NCBI RefSeq assembly: GCF_001514535.1
Contig: NZ_BCNO01000001.1
Location: 634,776 to 698,775 of the forward strand
From: Thermodesulfovibrio aggregans
Lineage (GTDB): Bacteria > Nitrospirota > Thermodesulfovibrionia > Thermodesulfovibrionales > Thermodesulfovibrionaceae
Direction of reading: 5' to 3'
DNA length: 64,000 bases
This document shows positions 47,332-55,097 of the stretch, in pieces. How positions within the stretch are numbered: the stretch's first letter is position 1; every line of letters starts with the position of its first letter. Both the position numbers and the translations under genes were made by a program. Below the pieces are notes generated by a model. The model did no database searches. It was not told the DNA's origin and saw only the letters and a program-made list of their open reading frames with translations.

Positions 47332-47550
47332 ATAAGGTCCGTTATTTCAGTTAGTTTATCTAAGGAGATTTTAAAGGGACTCAATGAATTTGCAAAAAAG
47401 ACAGGAAGGAATAAGAGTGATATTGTTAAAGAATCTTTAAGTCTTTTTCTGTGGGAAATGAAACTCAGAGATCTCCAAAAGAGGATGGGTTCAAAGGCAA
47501 AAAAACTTGGTATTGTTACAGAAGAAGATGTCTTTAAGAAAATATCGTGA
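47332..47550 (+). CDS. Ribbon-helix-helix antitoxin with ATA in place of the start codon
   Basis: A 73-codon frame gives RSVISVSLSKEILKGLNEFA and KKTGRNKSDIVKESLSLFLW, a CopG/Arc-type ribbon-helix-helix, then RMGSKAKKLGIVTEEDVFKKIS. The ribosome binding site GGAGGTG sits five bases before ATA (47332), where an ATG is expected, so either ATA is used weakly or the start was lost by one substitution. The stop overlaps the GTG of a broken PIN gene. Confidence 0.6.
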   Translation: MRSVISVSLSKEILKGLNEFAKKTGRNKSDIVKESLSLFLWEMKLRDLQKRMGSKAKKLGIVTEEDVFKKIS

Positions 47551-47857
47551 GAGTTGTTTTTGATACAAATGTTTATATAGCAGCACTCGTTACAGAAGGT
47601 CTATGTTCAAGGATTCTCAGGAGGGCGAGGTAAATTCATCAACAGATATAATCAATGAAGCAGTTACTGACGTAATTCAAGACAGTCTAACTATTTCAGG
47701 AATCTGTAAGGATAAAGATGATGACAATATAATTGCCTGTGCAGTGGCAAGCAATGCTGATTATATAGTGACAGGTGATACTGAATTGCTTTCTGTTAAA
47801 AAATACAAAAGAATCAGAATTTTATCTCCGAGGGATTTTGAATTGTTATTTGATTGA
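47547..47857 (+). pseudogene. PIN-domain toxin, internally deleted
   Basis: GTG 47547 begins VRVVFDTNVYIAALVTEG, the first PIN motif with its catalytic Asp, and stops at 47633. In another frame DIINEAVTDVIQDSL, KDKDDDNIIACAVASNADYI and VTGDTELLSVKKYK follow, the C-terminal PIN half with its Asp residues. The middle (about 50 codons) is deleted. It formed a pair with the preceding antitoxin (COG1569-type). Confidence 0.7.
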
Positions 47858-48158
47858 ATATGAGCATGCATATACTTAAAGTTTATTAGTCAAGATTTAC
47901 TCTGACTTTTCGTTTGTTTATGCCAGTATCTCATGATCATAACCAATCACCTGAGTTTATCAATTAAATTTTATAACTCATTGAAAATATTGGATTTTAT
48001 TTTTGAAAATATAAATTTTTTGTACAACAGAAATAGGGTGAGTTAATTTTCGCGATAAAACCAGGGTCAATTTTCATGAAAATTTATAACAATCATAAGG
48101 ATTTATCCAAGAGAGGAATTTACATTGATTTTTTTATTCTATTTTTTTAACTTTATAT
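47858..48158. other. Intergenic stretch with a partial IS21-like end
   Basis: AT-rich, no gene. At 48043-48085 GTCAATTTTCATGAAAATT resembles the IS21-like termini described above. Confidence 0.45.
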
Positions 48159-48377
48159 ATGAAACTTACCATAGTTATAGAGAAAGACTCTTCAGGATAT
48201 TTTGCTTACTGTCCTGAACTTGAAGGGTGCATAAGTCAAGGTGATACTCTCGAAGAAGCAATTGCAAACATCAAAGAAGCGGTGGAACTTTATCTTGAGA
48301 CGTTAACTTCTGAAGAATTTGAAGAAATTAAAAGAAAAAAGGTGTTTACTTCAACCATAGAGGTTCAGGTTGCCTGA
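48159..48377 (+). CDS. HicB-family antitoxin-like protein, solitary
   Basis: 72 aa starting MKLTIVIEKDSSGYFAYCPELEGC followed by SQGDTLEEAIANIKEAVELYLE, a textbook HicB RNase H-like fold. The partner toxin HicA (about 60-80 aa, usually directly upstream or downstream) is absent. HicB here lacks a clear DNA-binding tail. It may be an orphan antitoxin left after loss of HicA. Confidence 0.82.
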   Translation: MKLTIVIEKDSSGYFAYCPELEGCISQGDTLEEAIANIKEAVELYLETLTSEEFEEIKRKKVFTSTIEVQVA

Positions 48378-48452
48378 ACAACCAAAAGTAAAGTCTCTTT
48401 GATAAATGTAAGACTTATTGATAATATTTAGTAAAACAGTTTATATTAAGAT

Positions 48453-49496
48453 ATGCTTTTCAGTATAGAAATCATTGAAGAATTAGAGAAACTTGAACCT
48501 GCCCTTAGGTCAAGTCTTATTAAGATACTTAAGAGTCTGGATAAGACGATCGGGGAGATGGTAAAAAAAGAGGATTTTTTGGCCCTGAAGGCTGAAATAA
48601 GGGAACTGGCAATAATAGTTAAAGAGCTAGCTGAGGCACAGAAAAAGACTGAACAGACAGTTGCAGAGCTAGCTGAGGCACAGAAAAAGACTGAACAAAC
48701 AGTTGCAGAGCTAGCCGAGGCACAGAAGAAATCTGAAGAAAGACTTACAAGACTTGAACAAACAGTTGCAGAGCTAATTGAGGCACATAATAAATCTGAA
48801 GAGAGACTTACAAGACTTGAGCAGACAGTTGCAGAGCTAATTGAGGCACATAATAAATCTGAAGAGAGACTTACAAGACTTGAACAAACAGTTGCAGAGC
48901 TAATTGAGGCACAGAAGAAGACTGAACAGAGATTGAATGAGCTAGCCGAAGCACAGAAGAAATTTGAAGAGAGACTCACAAGACTTGAAAAGACTGTTGC
49001 TGAACTTGCAGAAGCCCAGAAACGAACAGAAGAAGAAATAAGGAAGCTTGCTTCAGAGCATAGAGAAACAAGGAAAATGCTTGGAAACCTTGCAGACACA
49101 GTAGGCTATGGTCTTGAAGATAAGATAATTCCACTGATGAAGAAGTTTGCGGAGGATGAATACGGAATAAAGGTAAAGAACTTTGGTAGAAAAAACATAG
49201 TATATCCTGATGGAAAATTTGATGAACTTAACATCTATGTTGAAGGTAAGAGAGATGGGAAGACAGTATATCTCATAGGAGAATGCAAGGCTCATTTAGG
49301 TAAAAGAGATATAGAAAAATTCAGTCGTATTATTGAAAGGGTAAGACAATATCTAAGAGGTGAAGTGCAAGGATTTGTGGTGAGTTACACAATACAACCT
49401 GATGTGGAGGAGTATTTAAAGAAGTTTTATCCAGAGATAAAGTTTTATTACAGCTACTACTTTGACCTGAAATATAGGTATGGAGAGACGATTTAG
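48453..49496 (+). CDS. Coiled-coil protein with PD-(D/E)XK nuclease-like C-terminus (DUF3782 type)
   Basis: 347 aa. Residues about 45-205 are heptad repeats in two sizes, TEQTVAELAEAQKK (14 residues, 42 nt) and SEERLTRLEQTVAELIEAHNK (21 residues, 63 nt, about three copies), so unit sizes keep the heptad phase. The C-terminal about 130 residues contain KFDELNIYVEG and VYLIGECKAHL, the D...ExK pattern of the PD-(D/E)XK fold. I recall such proteins as DUF3782. A DNA role is plausible but unproven. It lies alone, with ATG 48453 and no strong ribosome binding site. Confidence 0.7.
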   Translation: MLFSIEIIEELEKLEPALRSSLIKILKSLDKTIGEMVKKEDFLALKAEIRELAIIVKELAEAQKKTEQTVAELAEAQKKTEQTVAELAEAQKKSEERLTRLEQTVAELIEAHNKSEERLTRLEQTVAELIEAHNKSEERLTRLEQTVAELIEAQKKTEQRLNELAEAQKKFEERLTRLEKTVAELAEAQKRTEEEIRKLASEHRETRKMLGNLADTVGYGLEDKIIPLMKKFAEDEYGIKVKNFGRKNIVYPDGKFDELNIYVEGKRDGKTVYLIGECKAHLGKRDIEKFSRIIERVRQYLRGEVQGFVVSYTIQPDVEEYLKKFYPEIKFYYSYYFDLKYRYGETI

Positions 49497-49862
49497 AGCA
49501 CAGGAAGCCCTGTTTTACGAATTTCTTATCTAATTCGGCGAGTATTGGTGATAGCTAAAGCTCATATTTTCGTGAAATTGATGATGGTTTCATTGCAAAG
49601 ATTACCCATCTAATCATTGCCAGATTTACTACAATCTGTTAATTGTGTTGAGTAACGAATTTGTTCATTACAATAAGCGTCCGATTTGGTCCTTGCAGGG
49701 AGTATCTATTTTGTAAATATAAGAAGCATCCAATCAGGTCAATGCGAGGAGCGTGAGCGACGAAGAAATTTTGATTTTTTCTAATTTTTCTTCTGTAAAA
49801 AAATGTATTTCTCTTTTTTAAAGAATTTTTATTGATCAGATTTAGCATCAATCCTTTCTGGG
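49497..49862. other. Intergenic stretch with a MITE-like remnant
   Basis: GTCAATGCGAGGAGCGTGAG followed by CGACGAAG (49739-49767) matches the core of a widely dispersed bacterial repeat recalled as GCGAGGAGCGTAAGCGACG-type. No genes seen. Confidence 0.4.
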
Positions 49863-50258
49863 TTATCTTTTTTGATTATTCAATTCTTCTGATGAATCTT
49901 TTTTGTTTTCTATATTTTCTATAACATTTTTTTCAACATCTGGTTGACTTTCTTTCTTTTTGCATGTGCATCCACTCTTGATCAGTCTTTCAATAGATAT
50001 TCCCTCTGGAGTGAAATTATAATCTCTGGATAAAATTTTTAAAGGTATAATTAAAATGCTTAACGCATCAAGGAATGTTTCAACAGCACTTCTTGAGGAT
50101 GGACACACGCATTTATAATCATCTGTTTCATATAAACTTGGAGAGTTCTGCTGACTTTCCTGTTCACATCCCCCCGCTATACAAGCAGGATCCATAGCAA
50201 AAGTAGTTGTTGTTAAATAAACAACGACAAGAATTGGAATTAATAGTTTCATTAACAT
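49863..50258 (-). CDS. Secreted Cys-rich protein of unknown function
   Basis: 131 aa with a signal peptide (MLMKLLIPILVVVYLTTTTFA). The mature part has CIAGGC, CVCPSS and CTCKKK cysteine clusters, a hydrophobic segment FLDALSILIIPLKIL and a charged low-complexity tail. I do not recognise it. Good ribosome binding site GGAGG. It follows the recombinase gene on the same strand, 25 bases downstream, and could be its passenger. Confidence 0.55.
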   Translation of the reverse strand: MLMKLLIPILVVVYLTTTTFAMDPACIAGGCEQESQQNSPSLYETDDYKCVCPSSRSAVETFLDALSILIIPLKILSRDYNFTPEGISIERLIKSGCTCKKKESQPDVEKNVIENIENKKDSSEELNNQKR

Positions 50259-50283
50259 AAAAAAACCTCCTCCACTTCACTGT

Positions 50284-50904
50284 TTAAATTAACCCTTTTG
50301 TCTTTAATATTTCTTGAATTTCAATATTACTGTATCTGAGATACATTGCAGTAGTATTTAGTGATGCATGCCCAAGCAGTTGTTGAACTGCGGTTACAGG
50401 AATTCCTGCACGGAGAAGTTCTATTGCACGGGTGTGTCTTAAAACATGTGGATGGGAAATATTTTCTGGGATGTTAGCTTTTTTACAAATTTCTCTGAAG
50501 ACAACAAAAAAATTGTTTCTTTTGACTTTAAAAACCTTACCTTCCAGTATGGGGTAAAGCTTTGTAAATCTCAGATACTCAGAAATAACTCTGTCGGGAA
50601 CAGGAACAATTCTGTATTGATTCTTTTTTCTGGCACTTCTTTTAAGAGTGATGAGTCTAACTGTAGATGCTCTGAAATCTATATCTCTTGTTTCATCTAT
50701 ATTCAGAACTTCAGAAATTCTTGCCCCTGTATAACGAAGCAAAAGAAAAATCAGCCAGTATCTACCCCTTAAAACACTTCGTTTTTCATCAAACCATTTC
50801 TGAAACTCAAAGGTGAGCCTGTTAAGTTCATCTTCTGTAAGATGATAAATTTCTTCCTGTACAGGAACAGAATTGATAAAGTTTCCTTTTTTGGGTACAA
50901 GCAT
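50284..50904 (-). CDS. Small tyrosine recombinase (XerC/D-like catalytic domain)
   Basis: 206 aa, shorter than XerC/D (about 300) and with only a minimal N-terminal domain. All catalytic residues are visible: Arg in TGARISEVL, Lys in TLKRSARKK, HVLRHTRAI, LLGHASLN and Tyr in TTAMYLRYS. Recombinases of this size resolve plasmids, invert segments or move cassettes. A palindrome with loxP geometry lies about 80 bases upstream, and another inverted repeat overlaps the start codon, suggesting autoregulation. Confidence 0.85.
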   Translation of the reverse strand: MLVPKKGNFINSVPVQEEIYHLTEDELNRLTFEFQKWFDEKRSVLRGRYWLIFLLLRYTGARISEVLNIDETRDIDFRASTVRLITLKRSARKKNQYRIVPVPDRVISEYLRFTKLYPILEGKVFKVKRNNFFVVFREICKKANIPENISHPHVLRHTRAIELLRAGIPVTAVQQLLGHASLNTTAMYLRYSNIEIQEILKTKGLI

Positions 50905-50929
50905 AACATTATGCTAAAGGAAATGTTAT
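50903..50929. promoter_or_regulatory. Inverted repeat over the recombinase start codon
   Basis: ATAACATT (50903-50910) and AATGTTAT (50922-50929) flank 11 bases that include the start region. The right arm continues AGATAAG, the same TGTTATAGATAA half-site as at 51009 and 40702. Binding by the recombinase could repress its own gene. Confidence 0.45.
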
Positions 50930-50984
50930 AGATAAGTCAACAAAAAATAAAAAATCAAGGGATAAAATGATATAAAACAGATGC

Positions 50985-51018
50985 TATCTATAACAAAATA
51001 GAAATTTTGTTATAGATA
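50985..51018. other. lox-like recombination site candidate (13-8-13)
   Basis: TATCTATAACAAA and TTTGTTATAGATA are perfect 13-bp inverted arms around the 8-bp spacer ATAGAAAT, the geometry of loxP and related tyrosine-recombinase core sites. There is no T tract after it, so a terminator is unlikely. It is 80 bases from the small tyrosine recombinase. Confidence 0.6.
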
Positions 51019-51043
51019 ATGACTGTTTGAAAAAACCTGTAAT
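51005..51043. repeat. 39-bp direct repeat, right copy
   Basis: Identical to 40698-40736. Here it is joined to the complete lox-like palindrome, whereas the left copy has only the right arm. Confidence 0.7.
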
Positions 51044-51120
51044 AGTGTTAAGAAATCAAGGGGTTTTTATATGTTAAAAAAATCGCCTTTCATCCCCGCC
51101 CTTACTGACGGGGTCTCCCC

Positions 51121-51429
51121 GATGGTGAAGATGAATTTGTTTCATTTGAAACTATTAATATCTCTACTATTCCTGCAATAGCAAATACTGCTTTATTGCA
51201 TTATACAAATTCTTATTCTGACTATATAAAATTTCTTGCGTCAAGAACAATAGAATATGTAGCTAAAATAACAAACTGCAAAAATAATAAGGCTACAAAA
51301 ATTTTAATAGAAATAGTGAAACTTCATAAGGAAAACAAATCAATAGAAGAAATTTCCCGCTTAACAAAGATAGACATCAAACACATAAAAAATATTCTGC
51401 AAGCAGTAGATGATATAAGATTTGGGTGA
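51121..51429 (+). CDS. HTH-like protein fragment of unknown function
   Basis: The frame is open from about 51121 (DEFVSFETINISTIPAIANTA) but has no ATG; the first usable start is TTG 51196, giving 77 aa. The C-terminus KATKILIEIVKLHKENKSIEEI, then SRLTKIDIKHIKNILQAV, looks like a helix-turn-helix. The N-terminal part may have been lost at a junction near 51110. It lies just before the repeat array. Confidence 0.4.
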   Translation, partial: DGEDEFVSFETINISTIPAIANTALLHYTNSYSDYIKFLASRTIEYVAKITNCKNNKATKILIEIVKLHKENKSIEEISRLTKIDIKHIKNILQAVDDIRFG

Positions 51430-51450
51430 TTTATTGTTCTTTGCAAAAAA

Positions 51451-51550
51451 GCAACAGAAAGTTGTAGCAAATTGGTTTGCAACAGAAAGTTGTTGCAAAT
51501 GGGTTTGAGACAAAAAGTTGTAGCAAGTGAGTTTGCGACAAAAAGTTGTA
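51451..51550. repeat. Iteron-like array, 28-bp units
   Basis: Three complete and one partial unit start at 51451, 51479, 51507 and 51535, spaced exactly 28 bp. The consensus core is CAACAGAAAGTTGTAGCAAA. An inverted copy of the core (TACAACTTTTTGT, 51565-51577) follows and can pair with 51538-51550. Direct repeats in front of plasmid maintenance genes act as replication origins or centromeres; this one precedes the ParB-like operon. Confidence 0.75.
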
Positions 51551-51624
51551 TTTTTTTTAAAAGATACAACTTTTTGTAAATAGTGAGCGATTTGTAATTT
51601 AAAAAAATATTGTTATATTATAAA

Positions 51625-52260
51625 ATGATGACAGAAACACAAATAGAAAAAATACAAGCAGAAAAATTTTTAAAGGAAGCGTATGGCAATCGTTATGCAA
51701 AACAATTCGTTAACAATCTTCCCCCAGAATGCATAACAATGCTTTTGCGTTTTAGAGAGCCTAATTTTTTAAAAAAAGTTATTAAATTAAGATGGTTAAT
51801 TCTTATCGCTTCGTTACCTTCTGATGACATCAAAATCACTGCACTTATTAATGTTATAGAAAACATTGTAAAAAATCCTAAAGGATACAAATATAGACAT
51901 GTAAAAAGACTTTGCGAAGAATTGAAATTACAAAAAATTATCATTAAACCTGATTGTGTTTTAAAATCTCGTGCGGAAAAAAGAAAACTAACAAAAAAAT
52001 ATTTAGAATATATTGCACAAATATATGGTGTTGAAAACATAATCTTTTTTAGGGACAAAAAATTAAAATTAATAAATTTGATGACCAGATTAACTTTAGA
52101 AGATGAAAAAGCCGCAAAAATGTTTTATATTCTCAATTTCAAAGATTTATTACCTCTTTTAAACCTCACAATAGAGAGTGTTATGCGTATGGATAAATTA
52201 ACCTTGCACGATAGATGTGAAGAGGCAAGAAAGGAATTAATGAAAAAAAATAAACTTTAA
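51625..52260 (+). CDS. Unknown plasmid-type protein
   Basis: 211 aa from the first of two adjacent ATGs (51625/51628), a basic and largely helical protein with segments such as KYRHVKRLCEELKLQKIII and RAEKRKLTKKYLEYIAQIYG. I recognise no family. It lies 75 bases after the 28-bp repeats and 14 bases before the ParB-like gene, so a role in partition or replication is inferred from place only. A TTG at 51610 is also in frame. Confidence 0.55.
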   Translation: MMTETQIEKIQAEKFLKEAYGNRYAKQFVNNLPPECITMLLRFREPNFLKKVIKLRWLILIASLPSDDIKITALINVIENIVKNPKGYKYRHVKRLCEELKLQKIIIKPDCVLKSRAEKRKLTKKYLEYIAQIYGVENIIFFRDKKLKLINLMTRLTLEDEKAAKMFYILNFKDLLPLLNLTIESVMRMDKLTLHDRCEEARKELMKKNKL

Positions 52261-52274
52261 AGGAGGAGACAAGA

Positions 52275-53322
52275 ATGACAAAATACCAAGAAGGACAAAT
52301 AGTTTTTTTGAATCCAGAAACTCTTGAACCACATCCTGCGTTGAAAATTTTAGAAGAAAATCAAATCTTTGCTGTTACTGAAGAAGACATACAAAAGTTG
52401 ATGATTTCAATAGCAGAGATGAATATTTTGCAACCGATTTTGGTTACAGAGGAAAATGGAAAGATTTATCGTATTGCAGGAAACCGACGAAGAAGAAATT
52501 GTCCAAGCATGGATTGCTGAAAACTTTTCCAGAAAAAATTACACAAGTACTGAACAAATTGCAATTTTAGAAAAAATAGACCATATCTTTTTTAAAAAGA
52601 ATGAAATTCTCCCTTATCTTTCTGAAATTGCCCAAAAACTAAATCTACCTGAAGAAAAATTAAAGCATTTACAAAATTTTCCTGAGTTAATAGAAAAAAT
52701 AAAAGAACTTTTAGAGCAAAAAGAGAATGTACAAGTTGAAGTCGTAAAAGAAATCATAGAAAAAAAAGTGGTTGACGAAAAATTAATTCAAGAAAAAAAA
52801 GAACTTGAATATCAAATAAGTTCTATTTTAAAAGAAAAAGAAAATTTAAACAACCAGCTCAATGAAACAAAAAAACAACTTGAAATTCTTAAAGAAAAAA
52901 TTGAACAAAAAGAATTAGAGCTTAAAAATTTCAAGCCAGACGAAGAATTAAAAAAAGAGGTAGAAGAACTTAAAAACCAAATCAAAATTCTATCTCATAA
53001 CAAAGAACTTTTAGAAAAAAATCTTAAGGATAAAGATGCTATCATTGCTGAAAAGGAAAGAGAAAAATTGAAACTTTATGAAGAACTTTCTGAAAAAATT
53101 GAAATGGTTAATAATCAGATGTTTGAATACACTGTTACAATTATTAAATCTCTTTTAACAGATGTAGAAGAGACTTTAACAAAGTTTGAGAATTGTTTTT
53201 CTGCAATAAAAGATAAAGAAAACATGCTTGTGATTCATGATCACTTCCAGAAAATCAAGGATATTATTATTAATAAACTCAACAAAGTAGAGGAATCAAT
53301 TATAGAGAAATTTCCGGATTAA
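52275..53322 (+). pseudogene. ParB-like protein with C-terminal coiled coil, split by an internal deletion
   Basis: The first frame (52275-52520) holds the ParB N-terminal segments LEPHPAL, SIAEMNILQPILVTEENG and IAGNRR, then ends. The second frame (open from about 52470 to 53322) resumes with DEEEIVQAWIAENFSRKNYTS, an HTH-like LSEIAQKLNLPEEKLKHL, then a long coiled coil (residues about 80-230). The about 20 residues normally between the GNRR and the EN-motif are missing and the frame shifts there, so a deletion between similar GAAACCGACGAAG-type sequences is likely. The second part could be expressed alone from ATG 52456. Confidence 0.65.
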
Positions 53323-53380
53323 CCTGTTCTGAATTTTTCTGCTTTCCCTTAAAGGGAAAGCATATCTCAGGGTAAAAAGT

Positions 53381-53412
53381 AAAAAAAGAGGGGGATTTCC
53401 TCCTCTTTTTTT
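53381..53412 (+). terminator. Terminator after the ParB-like gene
   Basis: AAAAAGAGG and CCTCTTTTT arms around a short GGGATTTCCT stretch, with T tract. It ends the plus-strand partition-like operon. Confidence 0.8.
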
Positions 53413-53535
53413 TATTTGCTTTACAAAGATTTTTTTGCTTGAGGTAGTTTTTGTTTTTAACAAAGGGGAAGAAGGGTTTATTTGAGTTTTTCCCTATGTA
53501 AAAAACTTTCATTTTTTATGTTTTTTTTAAGGGGG

Positions 53536-53569
53536 GCAACTCCCTGTCGGAGGGAAAACAGGGAGTTGC
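53536..53569. other. Perfect 12-bp inverted repeat
   Basis: GCAACTCCCTGT and ACAGGGAGTTGC separated by CGGAGGGAAA. There is no T tract, so it is more likely a structured origin or regulatory element than a terminator. Confidence 0.5.
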
Positions 53570-53639
53570 AAGGAAAGGCTAAGAGAAGTATTTTGCCTCT
53601 AATAAATATTAAGAACCAATCACAATAAAATAGTTTTGT

Positions 53640-53840
53640 CAAAAAAAGAGTGTTCCACTAGTGAAATTAGAACTAAACCAAAAAAATAAGTCTTTTACTA
53701 ATTCTTTGTAGGACAAATTTATACCTAGGTTAAAGAATAACTAAGGTTATTATTATAACCCCTATATATATAATATATGCGAAATTGAGATACCCCCCTG
53801 CATAACTTATATTACTAGGGTTATATATATACCCTAATCT
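53640..53840. other. AT-rich stretch beside the 21-bp repeats
   Basis: Very AT-rich, with TAGGGT/ACCCTA inverted arms around TATATATAT (53815-53835) and further short palindromes such as ACCTAGGT. This is the look of a DNA-unwinding region of a plasmid origin. Confidence 0.5.
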
Positions 53841-53846
53841 TGGCGA

Positions 53847-53929
53847 CCGTATCATAACATGTCGCTCACCGTACCATAACATGTCGCCACCGTATCATAA
53901 CATGTCATACTCCGTATCATAATATGTCG
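53847..53929. repeat. Iteron-like array, four 18-bp units at 21-22 bp spacing
   Basis: Units start at 53847, 53869, 53890 and 53912, all close to CCGTATCATAACATGTCG. Spacing of two helical turns puts all units on one face of the DNA, as in replication iterons or ParR-binding centromeres. The neighbours are an AT-rich segment on the left and the 3' end of the Rep-like gene on the right. Confidence 0.85.
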
Positions 53930-54139
53930 TTTTCTTTATTTTTCAAGGCTTTATGTTACTTACATTTAAGTTATTGAAAAATAAGCAAAAAATACATATC
54001 AAAGACAACATTTTATGAAATGCTTGATTTTACTTGATTTGAGCGTTATAAGGATATTTGTTTATGATTTAGCAATTAGCTAAGGCAAAAATAAATGGTT
54101 AGTGTTCTTTATAGAGTGAGTTTAGTTGAATTGGATTAT

Positions 54140-54970
54140 TTATTCAGGCAAAAAAACTGATAAATTGCTTTTGTAGAAAATTGTGATTTGATTTTTTTCT
54201 TGTTTGACGATGATATTGAAATTTTCTTCAAGATAATTTTTGTATTTTAAGATTTCTGCTTTTAATCTTTGCTTATGTCGTTCTGATATATTTTCGTAGC
54301 CAAGATAATACATTATGTCTTCAAGTTTCATATTGCATTGCTGATGACTCATGCAGAACCTTATAACTGATTTAACAAAATCGCTACTAACATCCACGAT
54401 GGCTTTTATAGTTTGTTTATCGAGATAGATAACAGTATCGTGTTCGTAAAGTTTTGTGAATTCTTCTGAGAAAACCACAACATAGTAACAACCTTCTCCA
54501 AATGTTCCTTCTTTTATATTTTCTTTTTTAAATTTCTCTGAATATCCAAATTTGTTGATGATGTTAGAGTGAATTTTATAGATTCTATCGTTTTTAGTGT
54601 ATTGAAGTTTGATTATTGTTGACATCATGTCATCAAGTTTTTGAGATAACCACTTATGATGTGTTATTTTTTTGTGTCCAAGAAATTTTAAGACTTCCCG
54701 AATGTCAAAAACAATGAACATTCTTCCTTCTAAAGTTTTGCCTTTTTTGATAGAACAGGTTGCCATAGCATCAAGAATATCCTTGTGCGTTTGGCTTAAT
54801 TCTTTTGAAAGCTCTATATTTCCAAATATAGTTTCAAACTTTGTTTTTTTACAAAACAAAGGGAGACGCTGTTGATGAACAGTAGAAACAGGTTTTTTAG
54901 GAACTTTTGGTTTCATATTAAATATTATATTTTTAGAAGGACATTCCATCTTTATTAGTAATCCAAGCAC
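54140..54970 (-). CDS. Putative plasmid replication initiator (Rep)
   Basis: 276 aa from GTG 54970, with later ATGs at 54949 and 54916 possible. The segments ELSQTHKDILDAMATCSIKK, VFDIREVLKFLGH and WLSQKLDDMMSTIIKLQ suggest a first winged helix, and KAIVDVSSDFVKSVIRFCMSH with DIMYYLGYENISERHKQRLK a second, as in Rep_3/TrfA-like initiators. The assignment rests on this pattern plus the nearby iterons. Transcription runs towards the iterons. An IS21-like end sits just upstream. Confidence 0.55.
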   Translation of the reverse strand: MLGLLIKMECPSKNIIFNMKPKVPKKPVSTVHQQRLPLFCKKTKFETIFGNIELSKELSQTHKDILDAMATCSIKKGKTLEGRMFIVFDIREVLKFLGHKKITHHKWLSQKLDDMMSTIIKLQYTKNDRIYKIHSNIINKFGYSEKFKKENIKEGTFGEGCYYVVVFSEEFTKLYEHDTVIYLDKQTIKAIVDVSSDFVKSVIRFCMSHQQCNMKLEDIMYYLGYENISERHKQRLKAEILKYKNYLEENFNIIVKQEKNQITIFYKSNLSVFLPE

Positions 54971-55019
54971 TATCTGAACACTGCCAATTTTTCATGCTTA
55001 TCACCATCTCCTTTTCCTC

Positions 55020-55097
55020 TGTTTTAGGGGTTATTTTAATAGAGGGGTGGATCAATTTTCATGAGAAAAGTGGGTCAAATTTCATGAGAATTTTCAA
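55020..55097 (-). mobile_element. IS21-like terminus, inverted copy
   Basis: On the minus strand it reads TGAAATTTGACCCACTTTTC, then ATTGATCCACCCCTCTATTA and AATAACCCC, the same string as at 40483. It separates the Rep gene from a transposase relic. Confidence 0.6.

Noticed and set aside
48446-49099. 217-codon minus-strand ORF full of Ser/Ala/Cys
   Set aside because: Antisense of the heptad repeats of the coiled-coil protein; composition follows the repeat, with no start signals.
51000-51018. Terminator for the 50984-51018 hairpin
   Set aside because: No T tract follows on either strand, and half-sites recur at 40702 and 50924, which favours a recombination site.
51451-51550. CRISPR-like array
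   Set aside because: 28-bp units abut without spacers, so they are tandem iterons.
53847-53929. CRISPR array
   Set aside because: Repeats are 18 bp with 3-4 bp gaps and no variable spacers of 30 bp or more, and no cas genes are present. The iteron reading fits better.
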